This document shows, piece after piece, positions 5,064 to 7,274 of a DNA stretch of 7,274 bases. Position 1 is the first letter of the stretch; each line of letters starts with the position of its first letter. The translations under genes and the position numbers were made by a program. Under the pieces are notes generated by a model. It was not told the DNA's origin. It searched no databases and saw only the letters and a list, made by a program, of their open reading frames with translations. Source of the DNA: Beijerinckiaceae bacterium (lineage in GTDB: Bacteria; Pseudomonadota; Alphaproteobacteria; Rhizobiales; Beijerinckiaceae); contig DAIESR010000488.1 of assembly GCA_027346205.1 (NCBI GenBank), positions 1 to 7,274 on the forward strand. The letters are read 5' to 3'.

Positions 5064-5128
5064 GGCGAAACAATGCGGCTCGGTCGAGCCGACATTGGTT
5101 TGCTAACCCATGTGTCTGGTCCGCTTTC
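5064..5128 (+). promoter_or_regulatory. Riboswitch expression platform before gcvT
   Basis: Two hairpins lie between aptamer II and the gcvT start. The first is a 10-bp stem AATGCGGCTC (5072-5081) with GAGCC and GACATT (5086-5096), with one bulged A. The second is GGTT/AACC (5097-5108) with loop TGCT. Neither is followed by a T-run, so intrinsic termination is unlikely and translational or Rho-linked control is more probable. No good Shine-Dalgarno precedes gcvT. An out-of-frame ATG at 5110 opens an 8-codon frame whose TGA overlaps the gcvT start. Confidence 0.5.
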
Positions 5129-6268
5129 ATGTCTGACATACAAGTTTCTGCCACTCCTGAATTGAAACGCACGGCGCTTTACGATCTCCATCGTAGCTTC
5201 GGCGCGCGCATGGTCGGCTTCGCCGGCTATGACATGCCGGTGCAATATCCATCCGGCATCATCGAGGAGCATTTGCATACGCGCCGGCAAGCCGGCCTCT
5301 TCGATGTCTCCCATATGGGACAGGCGATTCTCGAAGGGGCGGAGGCAGCGAGCAGGCTTGAGAGCCTGGTGCCTGGCGATATCCTCGGTCTTGTGCCGGG
5401 GCAAATGCGCTATACGCAATTCCTCGATGAAAAGGGTCATATTCTCGATGATCTCATGGTGTCTCGGCTGCCTAATCAGGGCGGAATCGAGCGCTTGTTC
5501 ATCGTCGCCAATGCATCGATGAAGGATGCGGATTTTGCGCATATTTCTGCGTCACTTCCGGATCTGAAGCTGACCGGGCGCGATGGCCATGAATTGCTGT
5601 CTTTGCAAGGTCCGGCAGCGGTAGGCGTGCTCGCCCGCATGTTTCCCGAAGTCGCAACGATGACTTTCATGACCATTCGCGAATTTGAGCGCAATGGTGC
5701 AGGCTTCATCATCTCCCGCTCCGGCTACACCGGCGAAGACGGGTTTGAAATCTCGCTGCCTTTCGAAATGACGGCGGGTTTCGCGCAAGAGCTGCTTGCC
5801 GCGCCGGAGGTTCGACCGATCGGTCTTGGTGCGCGTGATTCCCTGCGTCTCGAAGCGGGCCTTTGCCTTTATGGCCATGACATCGATCAAACCATAGATC
5901 CGATCGAGGCGGGCCTTGCCTGGTCGATTTCGAAACGCCGTCGGACTCATGGCGGATTTCCAGGCGCGAGCCAAATCTTGCACGCGCTTGCGGAAGGTCC
6001 GAGCCGCCGCAGAATCGGCCTCGTGCTCGAGGGCAAGGCACCGGCACGCGAAGGCGCGGCCATAACGACGCCGGATGGATTTTCCATCGGGCATGTCACG
6101 TCCGGAGGCTATGCGCCGAGCCTCGGCCGGCCGATCGCCATGGGCTTGGTCGCCGCACCTTATGCCTGCGTCGGGCAAGAACTTCATCTCGACGTGCGCG
6201 GCAAGAAGCTCGCGGCCACGATCAGCGCAATGCCTTTTGTTCCGCATCAATATCACAGGGGAAACTGA
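5129..6268 (+). CDS. gcvT: Glycine cleavage system T-protein (aminomethyltransferase)
   Basis: GcvT takes the aminomethyl group from lipoyl-GcvH and transfers its methylene to tetrahydrofolate, releasing ammonia. It is cytoplasmic. The 379-residue protein is of normal length for the family. It shows KRTALYDLHRSFGARMVGFAGYDMPVQY (13-40), GLFDVSHMGQ (56-65), the Asp pair ILDDLM (105-110), the YTGEDGFEI folate-site motif (200-208), GLGARDSLRLEAGLCLYGHD (232-251), and the C-terminal domain motif TSGGYAPSLGRPIAMG (324-339). The ATG at 5129 is the only usable start in frame, because a TAA occurs 8 codons upstream. It has only a weak ribosome site, which fits control by the glycine riboswitch just upstream. 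The stop overlaps the gcvH start by one base, indicating translational coupling. Confidence 0.96.
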   Translation: MSDIQVSATPELKRTALYDLHRSFGARMVGFAGYDMPVQYPSGIIEEHLHTRRQAGLFDVSHMGQAILEGAEAASRLESLVPGDILGLVPGQMRYTQFLDEKGHILDDLMVSRLPNQGGIERLFIVANASMKDADFAHISASLPDLKLTGRDGHELLSLQGPAAVGVLARMFPEVATMTFMTIREFERNGAGFIISRSGYTGEDGFEISLPFEMTAGFAQELLAAPEVRPIGLGARDSLRLEAGLCLYGHDIDQTIDPIEAGLAWSISKRRRTHGGFPGASQILHALAEGPSRRRIGLVLEGKAPAREGAAITTPDGFSIGHVTSGGYAPSLGRPIAMGLVAAPYACVGQELHLDVRGKKLAATISAMPFVPHQYHRGN

Positions 6269-6645
6269 TGTCTGAGGTTCGTTACACGAAGGATCACGAA
6301 TATGTCCGGATCGCCGGCGACGTCGGCACGGTCGGCATCACCGATTATGCGCAGTCGCAATTGGGCGACATCGTCTTCGTCGACCTGCCGCCTGTCGGCA
6401 AGGCGGTCGCGAAAGGCGCCGAGGCAGCGGTGATCGAGAGCGTCAAGGCCGCGAGTGAGCTTTATGCGCCGGTTACGGGCGAAGTCGTCGAAATCAATTC
6501 GGCGATCCAGGAAACGCCGGCTCTGGTCAATGAAGATCCGATCGACAAAGGCTGGTTCGTCAAATTGAAATTCGCCGATCCGAAAGAACTCGACAGTCTC
6601 ATGGACGCGGCGGCCTATGCCGATTTCGTAAAGACGCTCGCTTGA
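6268..6645 (+). CDS. gcvH: Glycine cleavage system H-protein, lipoyl carrier
   Basis: GcvH carries the aminomethyl intermediate on a lipoyl-lysine between the P, T and L proteins. The 125-residue product is the normal size for the family. It starts MSEVRYTKDHEYV and has GTVGITDYAQSQLGDIVFVDLP (20-41). The lipoylation site is ESVKAASELYAPVTGEV with Lys60 as the modified residue. NEDPIDKGWFVKLK (88-101) lies near the C-terminus. The start is the TGATG overlap with gcvT, and AGGGGA inside the end of gcvT serves as ribosome site. gcvPA follows after 51 bases. All residues expected for function are present. Confidence 0.97.
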   Translation: MSEVRYTKDHEYVRIAGDVGTVGITDYAQSQLGDIVFVDLPPVGKAVAKGAEAAVIESVKAASELYAPVTGEVVEINSAIQETPALVNEDPIDKGWFVKLKFADPKELDSLMDAAAYADFVKTLA

Positions 6646-6647
6646 TG

Positions 6648-6667
6648 CGAGCCTGAAGCAGGCCTCG
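6648..6667 (+). repeat. Hairpin between gcvH and gcvPA
   Basis: CGAGCCTG (6648-6655) pairs with CAGGC and TCG (6659-6667), giving 8 bp around an AAG loop with one bulged C. No T-run follows, so it is not a good terminator. It might stabilise or process the gcvTH part of the message. Confidence 0.35.
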
Positions 6668-6696
6668 GCACGGACATTCGAAATATAGAGATCACA

Positions 6697-7274
6697 ATGC
6701 GCTATCTTCCTCTCACATCAGACGACCGGGCTACGATGCTGGCCAAGATCGGCGTCGCGCAGATCGACGCGCTCTTTGCCGATATTCCGGCCGACAAGCG
6801 GCTCGACGGGCTTCTCGACCTGCCGCGTGCGAAATCGGAAATGGAGGTCGAGCGCGTCATGACGCGCTTGGCCGGCAAGAATGTGCCTGCCTCTTCCGTT
6901 CCTTTCTTCGTCGGTGCCGGCGCCTATAAGCATCATGTGCCGGCGAGCGTCGATCACCTGATCCAACGCTCCGAATTCCTGACGAGCTATACGCCCTATC
7001 AGCCGGAAATCGCGCAAGGCACTTTGCAATATATTTTCGAGTTCCAGACGCAGGTGGCGGCTCTGACGGGCATGGATGTCGCCAATGCTTCCATGTATGA
7101 CGGCTCGACTGCGACGGCCGAAGCTGTGTTGATGGCGCAGCGCGTCACCAAGCGACCGAAGGCGGTGCTGTCCGGCGGTCTGCATCCGCATTATGCGGAG
7201 GTTGTCTGCACGCAAGCCGGCATGGCCGGCATGGACATCGCGAGCCTGCCGCCGGATCTGCGCGCCAGCGAAAA
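6697..7274 (+). CDS. gcvPA: Glycine dehydrogenase (decarboxylating) subunit 1, GcvPA, partial
   Basis: GcvPA is one half of the split PLP-dependent P-protein, which decarboxylates glycine and loads the aminomethyl group on GcvH. The first 192 residues are visible before the window ends. The typical length is roughly 440-450. The start [20 protein letters not shown] is characteristic of subunit 1 and unlike that of fused GcvP. Then come [19 protein letters not shown] (about 69-87), [20 protein letters not shown] (about 92-111) and [18 protein letters not shown] (about 130-147). The PLP lysine belongs to subunit 2 (GcvPB), which should follow downstream. The ribosome site is weak (ATAGAGATCACA), 51 bases after gcvH. 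Part of the same riboswitch-controlled operon. Confidence 0.93.
   Translation, partial: MRYLPLTSDDRATMLAKIGVAQIDALFADIPADKRLDGLLDLPRAKSEMEVERVMTRLAGKNVPASSVPFFVGAGAYKHHVPASVDHLIQRSEFLTSYTPYQPEIAQGTLQYIFEFQTQVAALTGMDVANASMYDGSTATAEAVLMAQRVTKRPKAVLSGGLHPHYAEVVCTQAGMAGMDIASLPPDLRASE

Noticed and set aside
4696..5165. Plus-strand open frames across the gcv promoter and riboswitch
   Set aside because: The sequence is explained by the promoter and conserved RNA. The frames are incidental.
5006..5542. A 178-codon minus-strand frame across the riboswitch and gcvT start
   Set aside because: It is antisense to a conserved RNA element and to gcvT.
5552..6256. A 234-codon minus-strand open frame
   Set aside because: It is antisense to gcvT and has no domain.
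6718..7215. A 165-codon minus-strand open frame
   Set aside because: It is antisense to gcvPA.

Overview
The window looks like chromosomal DNA of a GC-rich alphaproteobacterium, most likely of the Hyphomicrobiales and perhaps Beijerinckiaceae-like. The evidence is the split transhydrogenase alpha subunit (pntAA plus pntAB), a small aa3-oxidase subunit IV gene next to it, and a gcvT-gcvH-gcvPA cluster with a two-part P-protein. The family assignment rests on gene style and codon usage only.

The left half (1-3588) is all on the minus strand and concerns membrane energetics. Read 5' to 3' on that strand it holds an ABC1/UbiB-family atypical kinase (3588-2227), a 50-residue aa3-type cytochrome c oxidase subunit IV (2048-1896), a terminator-like hairpin (1859-1890), a 350-base gap with a 19-bp inverted repeat, then pntAA (1543-404) and the start of pntAB (361 to beyond the window edge). 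PntAA is the NAD(H)-binding, membrane-extrinsic part of the proton-translocating transhydrogenase and PntAB is its first membrane part. The pntB gene should follow just outside the window.

The middle (3589-4795) has a divergent promoter region, an unrecognised 148-residue protein on the plus strand (3769-4215), and about 580 bases with no convincing gene, only micro-ORFs that may be remnants.

The right half (4796-7274) is a glycine cleavage operon on the plus strand. It has a good sigma-70-like promoter (4796-4823) and a tandem glycine riboswitch with both aptamers and the leader-linker kink-turn readable (about 4831-5063). An expression platform without an intrinsic terminator follows (5064-5128). 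Then come gcvT (5129-6268), gcvH (6268-6645, overlapping by one base) and the first 192 codons of gcvPA (6697 to the window end). Together with gcvPB and the L-protein, expected elsewhere, these oxidise glycine to CO2, ammonia and methylene-tetrahydrofolate, switched by glycine itself.

No tRNA, rRNA, CRISPR array or intact mobile element was seen. Nothing here is clearly a new system. The items most worth a second look are the riboswitch expression platform, the small oxidase gene and the inverted repeat upstream of pntAA.
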